Shown piece after piece: positions 48,401 to 56,039 of a stretch of 64,000 bases of DNA. Where the stretch lies: contig NZ_CP108462.1 in assembly GCF_036226365.1 (NCBI RefSeq), positions 7,782,501 to 7,846,500 of the forward strand, given 5' to 3'. Below the pieces are notes generated by a model. The model made no database searches. It saw only the letters and a list, made by a program, of their open reading frames with translations, and was not told the DNA's origin. Positions within the stretch are counted from its first letter, which is position 1; each line of letters opens with the position of its first letter. Position numbers and translations under genes: made by a program. The DNA comes from Streptomyces sp. NBC_01262. Its GTDB lineage: Bacteria; Actinomycetota; Actinomycetes; Streptomycetales; Streptomycetaceae.

Positions 48401-48664
48401 CGGAGCCTCCGTGGTTTTGTGCCATGCGCAAACGGGAACGGGTGGGGGTCGCGGCTCGCGACGCCTGTGAGCGTCTACGCGCGTAATCTCCTTGGCCGCC
48501 AGGCGCGTTGTCAAGACACATCGGGACAACCGAGGGTCACCCGTGGGGTGAACCCTGCCCCGGGGCGGGCCCGGCGGCCGGCACGCGCCGAAAGCACGTC
48601 CTCACAAGGCTACGCTGGGCTTCGCGCGCTCGCGCGTCCGCGTACGTCCCCGCAGAGCACCCCC

Positions 48665-48696
48665 GTACCGCATCTGTATCGCACCCGTATCGCATT
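48665..48696 (+). repeat. Three 11-base iterons before the 497-aa gene
   Basis: GTACCGCATCT, GTATCGCACCC and GTATCGCATTG follow one another without gaps, directly ahead of the ribosome-binding site GGAG. An 11-base period equals one helical turn, so a protein could bind the same face three times. Alternatively this is a local duplication. Confidence 0.55.
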
Positions 48697-48707
48697 GGAG
48701 ATCCCCC

Positions 48708-50201
48708 ATGGCCGCTGACCGCGTCGACCTGCCGCCGGTACGGCTGCTGCCCGAGGACGAGCTGGCACGGCTCGCGCTCGCCGCGCCGTTGCTGGCGCGG
48801 GCCGCACGGCTGGCCCGCTGGGCCGCTCCGCATGTCCCGGTGGACGCGATGGGGGAGCTGACCGAGGCCGACCTGCGGCGCGGCGCGGCCGAACTCGGGC
48901 TGGACGAGGAGCCGGACGGCCTGGCGGAGACCTCGCAGGCCTGGGGGGTCGCGGTCGACGCGGGACTGGTCGAGCTGGACATCGACGAGCAGGAGGACGC
49001 GGACGACCTCGACGCGCCCGCCGGACGGGCCGCGCCCGGCGAGGCGCTGGTCCAACTGGACGGCGGGCAGCCGCAGGCGGTGCTGGAGGTGTGGCTGTCG
49101 GCGGTGGAGACCGCGGTCGCCGAGGCCGCCGCCCCCGATCTGGAGGGCCTGCTCGACGACCTGGCCCACGACGGCGGGGCCGACCCGGACGCGATGGGCT
49201 ACGACCCCGAGGAGGAGGCCGAGTTCCTCGACGGCGCGCTGGGCAACCTCTACCTCTTCACCGCCCTGGAGGAGAACGAGTCGGGGGCCGTGCCGCTCCC
49301 GGTGCTGGCCGCCTCGATGGTCGTACCGGACGAGATGGAGGACCCGACGGACGCGGTCCTCGAAGAGGTCACCGAGGTGATGATGCGCCTCGACGAGCAC
49401 TTCCGGCTGCTCGCCTCCACCGGCGTGATCGACTACGAACCGGTCGACGAGGCGCTGATCCAGGAGGCCGAGGAGTCCGAAGCCGAGGCCGAGGCCGCCG
49501 GCGGGCCGATCGGCTCCGCCGAGCTGGACCCCGAAGAGGTCTCCCGCTACGGACTGGTCCGGCTCACCCCGCTCGGCGTCTACGGCGTACGCGCCCGGAT
49601 GCTCGACGCCGGCATGCACGCCCCCGTCTCCGGGGACCTCGCCGGCGGGCCCGCCGGCGTACTGCTGGAGGCGCTCTTCCGTTACCCGGACCGGGCCGCC
49701 CGCAGCGAGGCCGACCAGTGGCTCAGCCACCGTAAGCCCGCCGACGCCGCTCGCGAACTGCTGCAGGCCGCCCGCGGCGACGACCGTGACGCGCCCGGCC
49801 GGCGCCTGGTCGCCCAGCAGACCCTCAGCCTGCTCGGCGGCGAGGCCGAGGCCGCCATCCGCGAGGTACTCGACGACCGCGAACTCGGCGGCCTGGCCCG
49901 CGTCTGGCTCACCGAGCAGGGCGTCGCGGATGTTCCGGCGCCGGACGAGGCGATGGTCTTCTGGCTCACCGTCGACACCTTGGCCGCGCAGCTCGACACC
50001 GATGACGATGCCGAGCTGCTCCAGGAACTCGTCAGTGATCTCGTCGCCCGCCATGTCGGCTTCTTCGCGACGGCCTGGCGGGTGGACCACCCGGCCACGG
50101 CTGATGTCCTGGAGGCCATGGGCAGGCTGCACCCGGACAAGGCCGTCGCCAAGGAAGCCCGCAAGGCGGCCTTCAAGGCCCGCTCCCGGATGGGCGGGTA
50201 G
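48708..50201 (+). CDS. Conserved acidic protein of unknown function
   Basis: A 497-residue soluble, strongly acidic protein that I do not recognise as a named family. Acidic stretches include ELDIDEQEDADDLDAP and AEESEAEAEAAGG. The C-terminal third (ARELLQAARGDDRDAPGRRL, EAEAAIREVLDDRELGGLAR, VLEAMGRLHPDKAVAKEARK) looks like HEAT-type helical pairs. No signal peptide or membrane segment is seen. The ATG has GGAG seven bases upstream and an 11-base iteron array just before that. The gene is framed by the two 50-bp palindromes together with the nuclease gene. Confidence 0.75.
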   Translation: MAADRVDLPPVRLLPEDELARLALAAPLLARAARLARWAAPHVPVDAMGELTEADLRRGAAELGLDEEPDGLAETSQAWGVAVDAGLVELDIDEQEDADDLDAPAGRAAPGEALVQLDGGQPQAVLEVWLSAVETAVAEAAAPDLEGLLDDLAHDGGADPDAMGYDPEEEAEFLDGALGNLYLFTALEENESGAVPLPVLAASMVVPDEMEDPTDAVLEEVTEVMMRLDEHFRLLASTGVIDYEPVDEALIQEAEESEAEAEAAGGPIGSAELDPEEVSRYGLVRLTPLGVYGVRARMLDAGMHAPVSGDLAGGPAGVLLEALFRYPDRAARSEADQWLSHRKPADAARELLQAARGDDRDAPGRRLVAQQTLSLLGGEAEAAIREVLDDRELGGLARVWLTEQGVADVPAPDEAMVFWLTVDTLAAQLDTDDDAELLQELVSDLVARHVGFFATAWRVDHPATADVLEAMGRLHPDKAVAKEARKAAFKARSRMGG

Positions 50202-50232
50202 CAGGCGCGGCTCAGGCGCGGCTCAGGCGCGG
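50202..50232. repeat. Tandem 11-base repeat
   Basis: CAGGCGCGGCT occurs twice in full and once in part (CAGGCGCGG), starting at the base after the stop codon of the 497-residue gene. Probably slippage-generated. Confidence 0.6.
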
Positions 50233-50280
50233 CGATCGGGCCCAAGGTCCGCCGGGTTGCGCAGCCCGCCGGCTGCGCTT

Positions 50281-50330
50281 GTCCTCAATCGCCGGACGGG
50301 CTGAATTCAGCCCGTCCGGCGATTGAGGAC
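50281..50330. repeat. 50-bp perfect palindrome, dispersed repeat copy 6
   Basis: Identical over all 50 bases to the palindrome at 46457. The preceding 28 bases are also nearly the same (CGGGTTGCGCAGCC, then a GGCTGCGC hairpin arm). It lies between two convergent genes, the 497-residue protein gene and the 151-residue protein gene. Confidence 0.85.
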
Positions 50331-50388
50331 GGAACCGGCTGCCGGGCGGACCCGGTTGAACGGGCCCGGTCCGCCCGCCGCTAAGGCG

Positions 50389-50844
50389 TCAGCACTGGTA
50401 GCGGGTGGTGTGCTTGAACGAGGCCGTGGCCCCGTCGAAGCCGTAGGTGCCGCGGTAGGCCGGCGGGTTCTGGAACTCGCCGACGACGGTGATGGTGTTG
50501 GTGGTGCCCGGCCCGGAGCGCTTCGCGTCGAGCCGGATCTGCTCGCCGATGAAGCCGCCGGTGATGTTCCACGGGGCGCCGCTGATGCCGGAGGTGATCT
50601 GGCCGCCGGTGATGACATGCGGGTAGGTGTTGGGGTTGTACGTCACCTCGATGCCGAAGGTCACCGGCCCGTTGTGCAGTTCCAGCTTGCACTGGGTGGA
50701 GACGGCCTGCGGCGAGATCTCCATCGGGGCCTTGAAGGCCTCGTCGTGGCTCTTGACCTCGGCGCCCTGGGCGTTGATGAACCGGTGCTCCGCCGCGGAC
50801 TGCCGCTGCTGCTGTTGCTTCTTCTGCTGTGCCTGCGTCGTCAT
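50389..50844 (-). CDS. Small protein of unknown function, third gene of the protease operon
   Basis: A 151-residue protein that I do not recognise. It opens with a Gln/Lys-rich stretch (QAQQKKQQQQRQSA), has no signal peptide, and then reads as a beta-rich domain (KLELHNGPVTFGIEVTYNPN, NTITVVGEFQNPPAYRGTYG, ASFKHTTRYQC) ending in a terminal Cys. It lies 20 bases after the trypsin-like protease gene on the same strand, so it may be a substrate, inhibitor or partner of that protease; this is inferred from position only. Confidence 0.65.
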   Translation of the reverse strand: MTTQAQQKKQQQQRQSAAEHRFINAQGAEVKSHDEAFKAPMEISPQAVSTQCKLELHNGPVTFGIEVTYNPNTYPHVITGGQITSGISGAPWNITGGFIGEQIRLDAKRSGPGTTNTITVVGEFQNPPAYRGTYGFDGATASFKHTTRYQC

Positions 50845-50864
50845 GGCAGTGCCTCCTCAGGCCC

Positions 50865-52001
50865 TCAGGCCAGTTGCTCGGCGATCTCGACGCGCAGCAG
50901 GGTGCGCACGTTCTCGATGTGGTTGACCACGGTGACGACGTTCGAGCCGGCGAAGAGCAGGCCGAGCGCCACGTTGTCGAGCGAGCAGACCAGGGATCCG
51001 GAATCGCCGCCCGCCGAGATGTTGGTGGTCAGGATCTGGTCCCTGAAGCGGGCCACGCCGGCCGTGCCGTAGCTGACGTCGATCGTGGCGTCGGTGACGA
51101 TGATCCGTCCCATGGACAGATTCGTGGTGCGGCCGACCTTCTTCACCATGTCGCCGACCGACACATTGGCCTTGCGCCGCCAGGCGCGCGGCGCACCGAT
51201 GAAGTGCTGCTCACGGGTGGCGTCCTGGAACGGGACGGCGCCCAGCGCGGCGTCCACGGTGTTGTTGTGCTGGTTGAGCGGGACCTGCGGGGCGAACTGG
51301 ATCGGGATGAAGCGGCTCAGCGTCGCGATCCGGTCGCCGGGGTCGGTGCCGCCGTCGAAGACGCCGGGCTGCACGATCGGGCTGCCGATCTGGGCGCGGT
51401 TGGAGTCGGCGAGCACATGGTTGTTGCTGAGGACGTAGAACTGCGCGGGCGTTCCGATGCCCGGCGCGGGCGGGTTGGTCGAGGCTCCCGTCAGGAAGTC
51501 GTAGACCACACTGCCCAGGGTGCCGGCGGTCACCCGTACGTTGCCGACCGAGAAGCCGGACGGGCAGGGCCGCATGCGGTGCACCAGCACCTCGGGCTCG
51601 ACCAGGGACAGCCCCAGCTCCTCCAGCTGCGCGGAGTCCGGCACGTGGCCGTGGCCATGGCCGTCGGGCTGGAACTGGGCCGCGCCGCGCGGCGGCTGGT
51701 GCAGCCGCTGCTGGGCGGAGATCTGGCCGACCGCCAGAACGTCGGTCGGGGTGCCGTCGTCCATCTGCCGCGGAATGACCTCGCGCTCGGACAGCGAGGC
51801 CTCCGGGACCTTCTGGTCCACCAGGACCAGCAGGGCTTCCCGGCCGGTCGGCTGACCGTCCGTCCACTTCACGCCGTGGCCGAACCCGACCACATTGGCG
51901 AGCGGTGCTTCGGGGCGCAGGAACTGCTCCAGTGCCTGCTGCCTGGATGAATCGCTTACGTGACCTCCGATGGGACCACGCATCAGCTCGGGCTGGCTCA
52001 C
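50865..52001 (-). CDS. Trypsin-like serine peptidase with an N-terminal NVxGxG domain
   Basis: A 378-residue chymotrypsin-fold protein. The triad is readable as His195 (LSNNHVLAD), Asp250 (NNTVDAALG) and Ser334 (SAGGDSGSL). Residues about 33-97 form a separate small domain (PLANVVGFGHG ... ALLVLVDQKVP ... DVLAVGQIS) that is duplicated as the whole of the upstream 80-residue protein. A His/Gly linker (DGHGHGHVPD) follows. No signal peptide is seen, so it is probably cytoplasmic or exported by another route. The GTG at 52001 has AAGGTGG upstream; the ATG six codons in is an alternative. Confidence 0.8.
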   Translation of the reverse strand: MSQPELMRGPIGGHVSDSSRQQALEQFLRPEAPLANVVGFGHGVKWTDGQPTGREALLVLVDQKVPEASLSEREVIPRQMDDGTPTDVLAVGQISAQQRLHQPPRGAAQFQPDGHGHGHVPDSAQLEELGLSLVEPEVLVHRMRPCPSGFSVGNVRVTAGTLGSVVYDFLTGASTNPPAPGIGTPAQFYVLSNNHVLADSNRAQIGSPIVQPGVFDGGTDPGDRIATLSRFIPIQFAPQVPLNQHNNTVDAALGAVPFQDATREQHFIGAPRAWRRKANVSVGDMVKKVGRTTNLSMGRIIVTDATIDVSYGTAGVARFRDQILTTNISAGGDSGSLVCSLDNVALGLLFAGSNVVTVVNHIENVRTLLRVEIAEQLA

Positions 52002-52016
52002 GCCAGACCACCTTCT

Positions 52017-52259
52017 TCACCGTATCGGGGGTTCCGCCAACGACACGTCACCGATCGCGAGCACGCGTACCGGTACGCCGTCGAGTTGGTCAGGAACCAC
52101 ATCTTCACTGCGGAGCGCGGGCAAGGGCACTTTCCGGTTGACGAAGACGATGATCACGTCTTCCCCCGAGTGCTCGTCCTTCCCTGTGCCCACTCCGGTG
52201 ACATTGGCCAGCTTGAGAAGCCGGCTCTCGTGGAGGCTGCGAACCCTTTTCGCGTCCAG
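52017..52259 (-). CDS. Hidden 80-aa protein with CTG start, homologous to the peptidase N-domain
   Basis: Between an upstream in-frame stop and the TGA at 52017 there is no ATG, GTG or TTG that keeps the fold intact, but CTG at 52257-52259 lies eight bases after GGGGAGG. The 80-residue product reads KLANVTGVGTG ... EDVIIVFVNRKVPLPALR ... DQLDGVPVRVLAIGDVS. This aligns along its length with residues 33-97 of the next protein (LANVVGFGHG ... LLVLVDQKVP ... DVLAVGQIS). Codon third positions are GC-rich. It ends 15 bases before the peptidase start and is probably the first gene of a three-gene operon. Confidence 0.75.
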   Translation of the reverse strand: MDAKRVRSLHESRLLKLANVTGVGTGKDEHSGEDVIIVFVNRKVPLPALRSEDVVPDQLDGVPVRVLAIGDVSLAEPPIR

Positions 52260-52411
52260 TGGACTCGCCTCCCCGCGGGTGCTGCAGGTAGTGCTGCCTG
52301 TCTATGCCCGGGCCCCGCGCGGGTCAAGGCCCCGGGACGTAATGGGGAGGGTGTTTCACAAGTGGCTGAAACCGGCCGAACACATCCGCGAAAGAGTGTG
52401 GGAATGTCAGG

Positions 52412-52433
52412 TTCAGTTTAACTTCCGTTTGCC
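52412..52433 (+). promoter_or_regulatory. Candidate PHO box upstream of the PhoX-like phosphatase
   Basis: Two adjacent 11-base units, TTCAGTTTAAC and TTCCGTTTGCC, agree at eight of eleven positions and start about 100 bases before the phosphatase ATG. Streptomyces PhoP binds 11-base direct repeats related to GTTCACC. The match to that consensus is partial, so this is a suggestion supported mainly by the downstream gene. Confidence 0.4.
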
Positions 52434-52509
52434 AAAGGGCGGGAACGTGACGGACGGCGCATTACCAGCCCATGACCCACGCCACTCGTGGACCACCAGG
52501 AGAGAACCG

Positions 52510-53964
52510 ATGCCGCTCACCCGCAGAGATTTCGCCAAGCGTTCGGCCATCACCGGTGCCGGTGTCGCGCTGGCCGGAACCGTGGACGTACTGGCCACCG
52601 CCCCCGGCGCGCTGGCCGCCACCACCTCCAGCGAGGCCGAGGCCGCCACCACCGCCCGGCACAGCGGCAAGCTCGGCTACGGAGAGCTGATCGCCGACCC
52701 CGACGGCATCCTCGCGCTGCCCAAGGGCTTCAAGTACCGGATCATCACCCGGACCGGCGTCACCACCCTGGAGTCGGGCGAGTCCACCCCCTCCAACCAC
52801 GACGGCACCGCCACCTTCGAGGGCCTGCGCGGCGCGACCCTGATCGCCAACAACCACGAGCTGGCGGGCGCGCGCGCCGACTGGCCGCACCCGGTGCCGC
52901 TCATCGACGGCCTGGTCTACGACTCGGGCGCGGCCGGCGGTGTGACCATCGTCGAGGTCGCCAAGCACGGCGGCGACGTGGCGGAGTGGGTCGGCGTGGC
53001 GGGCACCGCCACCAACTGCGCCGGTGGCAGCACCCCCTGGGGCACCTGGCTGACCTGCGAGGAGACCGAGGACAAGGCCGGCGTCAAGGGCTTCACCAAG
53101 GACCACGGCTACGTCTTCGAGGTCGACCCGTACGACCGCAAGGCCAACCGCGACCCCAAGCCCGTCAAGGCGCTGGGCCGCTACGCCCACGAGGCCGTCG
53201 TCGTCGACCCCAAGTCCGGCCACCTCTACCTCACCGAGGACGCCGCGGGCCCCAACGGCCTCCTCTACCGCTGGACCCCGCCGGCCGGCTTCAAGCACGG
53301 CCGCGGCAAGCTGCGCACCCTCGCCGACACCGCCGGTGTCCTGCAGGCCTTCAAGTGCTTCGACTCCGCGGGCCAGTTCGTCGACGACCTCTCCCGCGCC
53401 ACGAAGATCGGCACCGTCTACGGGGTCGACTGGGTCGACGTCCCCGACCGCGACGCCAAGACCGTCTCCATTCGCAAGCAGTTCGCCACCGGCGAGGTCA
53501 CCCGGGCCCGCAAGCTGGAAGGCGTGTGGTGGGGTGACGGCGGCGCCTACATCGTCTCCTCCTTCGCCCGCGCCGAGAGCCCCGTCGCCCACGACGGCGC
53601 CGTCTGGTTCTACGACCCGAAGCGCCGCACCCTCACCCTCAAGGTCCTGCTCGGCGTGAACCCCGACCCGTCCGTGGACGGCGCCTTCGACGGCCCCGAC
53701 AACATCACGGTCTCCCCGTACGGCGGCCTCATCCTGGCCGAGGACGGCGAGGGCATCCAGCACCTCTTCGGCGCCCTCGGCGATGGCCGTACGTACCCGA
53801 TCGCCCGCAACGACCTCAACATCGGGACGGCCGACGCCCCTGAGTACAGCGAGTTCACCGGCGTGACCTTCTCGCCCGACGGCAAGACCCTCTTCGCCAA
53901 CATCCAGGTCCCCGGCATCATGCTCGCGATCACGGGACCGTGGCGCCGCAACTCCGGCTGCTGA
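52510..53964 (+). CDS. TAT-secreted PhoX-family (DUF839) phosphatase
   Basis: A 484-residue protein beginning with a twin-arginine signal (LTRRDFAKRSAITGAGVALAG; cleavage probably near ALA-AT at about 37). The mature part is a DUF839/PhoX beta-propeller. Typical segments are LIANNHELAG, GTWLTCEETED, GRYAHEAVVVDPKSGHLYLTEDA, DGPDNITVSPYGGLILAEDG and EFTGVTFSPDGKTLFANIQVPG. PhoX enzymes are calcium/iron alkaline phosphatases that release phosphate outside the cell. The ATG at 52510 has AGGAGAG upstream. A possible PHO box lies about 80-100 bases before it. Confidence 0.88.
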   Translation: MPLTRRDFAKRSAITGAGVALAGTVDVLATAPGALAATTSSEAEAATTARHSGKLGYGELIADPDGILALPKGFKYRIITRTGVTTLESGESTPSNHDGTATFEGLRGATLIANNHELAGARADWPHPVPLIDGLVYDSGAAGGVTIVEVAKHGGDVAEWVGVAGTATNCAGGSTPWGTWLTCEETEDKAGVKGFTKDHGYVFEVDPYDRKANRDPKPVKALGRYAHEAVVVDPKSGHLYLTEDAAGPNGLLYRWTPPAGFKHGRGKLRTLADTAGVLQAFKCFDSAGQFVDDLSRATKIGTVYGVDWVDVPDRDAKTVSIRKQFATGEVTRARKLEGVWWGDGGAYIVSSFARAESPVAHDGAVWFYDPKRRTLTLKVLLGVNPDPSVDGAFDGPDNITVSPYGGLILAEDGEGIQHLFGALGDGRTYPIARNDLNIGTADAPEYSEFTGVTFSPDGKTLFANIQVPGIMLAITGPWRRNSGC

Positions 53965-54017
53965 CGGCGGCTGACGGCCGCTGACGGCTGAGTTCCTCCG
54001 GCCGGCGGTCCGTGGCG

Positions 54018-55208
54018 CTAGAGCGCCTGGGCCGCCGGCTTCACCATGCCCTTGACGGTGCGGGAGTCGACGAACTCGCCCATCGCGGTCATCTCCCACT
54101 CGCCGGAGAACTGCTTGATGAGCTTGGCCATCATCACGCCCGTGCGCGGCTCGCTGTTGGTCAGGTCGAAGCGCACGAGCTCCTCGCCGGTGGCCGCGTC
54201 GAGCAGGCGGCAGTACGCCTTGGCGACCTGGCTGAACTTCTGGCCGGAGAAGGAGTTGACGGTGAAGACCAGGCCGGTGACCTCCGGCGGGAGGCCGCCG
54301 AGGTGGACGGTGATGGCCTCGTCGTCGCCGGCGCCCTCGCCGGTGAGGTTGTCGCCGGAGTGCTGGACGGCGCCGTTGAGGATGGTGAGCTTGCCGAAGT
54401 AGCAGGACGCCACGTGGTTGCGCTGCGGGCCGTAGGCGATGACCGAGGCGTCGAGGTCGATGTCCTTGGACCTGAAGGCGGGCTCCCAGCCGAGGCCCAT
54501 TCTGACGCTGGACAGGAAGGGCTTGCCGCCCTTGACCAGGGAGACGGTCTGGTTCTTCTGGAGGCTGACGCGGCCCTTGTCCAGGTTGATCTTGCCGGCC
54601 CCCAGCGGGGGCGCCGCCGGGGGAGCGGGCGGGGGCGGCGGGATGTTCGCGACGGGGGCGCCGACGGGCGCGGCAAGCGGGGCGGGGGCGGGCGCCTGGG
54701 GTGCCGCCGCCGGGGCGGCCGCGGGCTCGTCGACGCTGACGCCGAAGTCCGTGGCGATGCCGGCCAGCCCGTTGGCGTACCCCTGCCCGACGGCGCGGGC
54801 CTTCCAGGCACCGGCGCGCCGGTAGACCTCGATGACGACGAGGGCGGTCTCCGAGCCGAGCTGCGGCGGGGTGAAGGTGGCCAGGACGCTGCCGTCGTCG
54901 GGGTTGCGCAGGGTGGCGGTCGGCTCGATGCCCGCGAAGCTCTGGCCGGCCGCGTCGGGGCTGGCGGTGATAACCACTTTTTCGATGTCCGCCGGTACGG
55001 CCACCGTGTCCACGATGATCGAATCGGGCTGGTATGTCACACCGGGGCCGCTCGGCTGGTTGTAGAAGACGAAGTCGTCGTCCGAGCGCACCTTGCCGTT
55101 CGCGGCGATGAGCAGGCCCGAGACATCCAGCTTCACAGGGGCGGCGACCTCCACCGCGACGCGCGGTGCGGAGAGCGGGATGTTCGAACCAGGTGTCATA
55201 GCGGTCAT
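54018..55208 (-). CDS. Double TerD-domain protein
   Basis: A 396-residue protein with two TerD-type calcium-binding domains. One covers about 20-160 (SDDDFVFYNQPSGPG, ALVVIEVYRRAGAWKARAVG) and the other about 215-390 (MGLGWEPAFRSKDIDLDAS, EAITVHLGGLPPEV, VVFTVNS-type strands). A long Ala/Pro linker joins them (around PAPAPLAAPVGAPVANIPPP). TerD proteins belong to tellurite/stress clusters and are common in Streptomyces, with roles in calcium signalling and development. It lies 76 bases downstream of the Clp-N gene on the same strand and may be cotranscribed with it. ATG at 55208; ATG at 55199 is possible. Confidence 0.9.
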   Translation of the reverse strand: MTAMTPGSNIPLSAPRVAVEVAAPVKLDVSGLLIAANGKVRSDDDFVFYNQPSGPGVTYQPDSIIVDTVAVPADIEKVVITASPDAAGQSFAGIEPTATLRNPDDGSVLATFTPPQLGSETALVVIEVYRRAGAWKARAVGQGYANGLAGIATDFGVSVDEPAAAPAAAPQAPAPAPLAAPVGAPVANIPPPPPAPPAAPPLGAGKINLDKGRVSLQKNQTVSLVKGGKPFLSSVRMGLGWEPAFRSKDIDLDASVIAYGPQRNHVASCYFGKLTILNGAVQHSGDNLTGEGAGDDEAITVHLGGLPPEVTGLVFTVNSFSGQKFSQVAKAYCRLLDAATGEELVRFDLTNSEPRTGVMMAKLIKQFSGEWEMTAMGEFVDSRTVKGMVKPAAQAL

Positions 55209-55284
55209 GACTTCGATAACGACTGATCCCCTTTTACGGTTCCATTACCGAACGGAGTCTTCGAAATGTCGCGAATCGTGGTCG

Positions 55285-55764
55285 TCAGCGGGGGCGCTGA
55301 GCGGGGCCGCCGACCCGGTCGCGTACGGCCGCCGGGTCGATGCGCAGGTTGCGCATCAGCTCGGCGGCGGGATCCTGGGCGTCGCAGTCCAGGAGCGCGA
55401 GCAGGAAGTGCTCCGGGGCGATCCGCCGGCCCTTGGTGCGGGTGGCCTCCTTGACGGCGCGCTCGAAGACCGAGCGGGCCCCGGAGGTGAAGGGCGTGCG
55501 CTTGGGTGATCCGGGAATCGCGGGCAGGGTGATGCCCTCGATGTCGATGCCGATCGAGGCGAGGGCCTCCCGGTCCAGGGTGTGCAGCCCCGCGCGGGCC
55601 GCCGCCAGGTCCACGCCGAGGGCCTGGGCGGCGGGCGAGCCGGGGTCGTGGAGGAGGCCGAGGAGCAGATGCTCCGTGCCGATGCGGCGGTCGCCGCGCT
55701 GCCGGGTCTCATCCAGCGCCGACGTCACGATGTCGCGTGCGCCGGCCGTGAACTTCTCGAACAT
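55285..55764 (-). CDS. Clp repeat (Clp-N) domain protein without ATPase
   Basis: A 159-residue protein made of two Clp-N repeats (MFEKFTAGARDIVTSALDET with GTEHLLLGLLHDPGSPAAQ, and VFERAVKEATRTKGRRIAPEHFLLALLDCD). These match the substrate- and adaptor-binding N-domain of ClpC/ClpA, but no AAA+ module follows, so it is not a chaperone by itself. Such stand-alone proteins may act as adaptors or decoys for ClpC. It follows the small HTH gene after seven bases, so both are expressed from the mirror promoter at 55982-56039. ATG at 55764. Confidence 0.87.
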   Translation of the reverse strand: MFEKFTAGARDIVTSALDETRQRGDRRIGTEHLLLGLLHDPGSPAAQALGVDLAAARAGLHTLDREALASIGIDIEGITLPAIPGSPKRTPFTSGARSVFERAVKEATRTKGRRIAPEHFLLALLDCDAQDPAAELMRNLRIDPAAVRDRVGGPAQRPR

Positions 55765-55771
55765 GGGGACC

Positions 55772-55984
55772 TCACTTCTCCCGTTTGCCGTGCTTGGCAT
55801 GGACGGACTGGCGCGACACGCCCAGCGCGTCACCGATCTGCTCCCACGACCAGCCCTGCTGCCTGGCCTGCCGCACCGAGGCTGTCTCCACCTGCTCCGC
55901 CAGCCTGTGCAGGGCGCTGACCGCCCGAAGCCCGACGGCGGGGTCGTTGGACCGGAGCCGCTCCGCGAGTTCGTTCGCTTCCAT
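55772..55984 (-). CDS. Small helix-turn-helix protein, likely regulator
   Basis: A 70-residue protein: an N-terminal helical part (MEANELAERLRSNDPAVGL) and a C-terminal HTH of the sigma-region-4/homeodomain-like type (QARQQGWSWEQIGDALGVSR, then QSVHAKHGKREK). It lacks other domains. Its ATG lies inside one arm of a perfect 24-bp inverted repeat whose other arm contains the ATG of the divergent FAD monooxygenase, so it is the natural candidate for the protein that binds there. The clp-N gene follows after seven bases. Confidence 0.82.
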   Translation of the reverse strand: MEANELAERLRSNDPAVGLRAVSALHRLAEQVETASVRQARQQGWSWEQIGDALGVSRQSVHAKHGKREK

Positions 55985-56039
55985 GGTTGTCAGTCTGGAT
56001 TGACACACGCTCGGTTGTCAATCCAGACTGACAACCATG
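55982..56039. promoter_or_regulatory. Mirror-image divergent leaderless promoter/operator
   Basis: Two 24-bp arms (55982-56005 and 56016-56039, ten bases apart) are perfect reverse complements, and each includes the start codon of one gene. Each direction reads TTGACA, 18 bases, CAGACT, 7 bases, ATG, the layout of a leaderless promoter. On the plus strand these are at 56000-56005, 56024-56029 and 56037. Each arm also holds a dyad TGTCA-N8-TGACA over its -10, a likely operator. The two genes therefore have identical promoters and probably one regulator. Confidence 0.85.

Noticed and set aside
51960-52421. Plus-strand open frame upstream of the PhoX-like gene
   Set aside because: It is antisense to the hidden 80-aa gene and the peptidase start, and its product shows no recognisable domain.
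55982-56039. Inverted repeat considered as a rifamycin-associated element
   Set aside because: The sequence (TGTCA-N8-TGACA arms) does not resemble the RAE motif I know of, so a rifampicin-specific assignment of the monooxygenase is not made.
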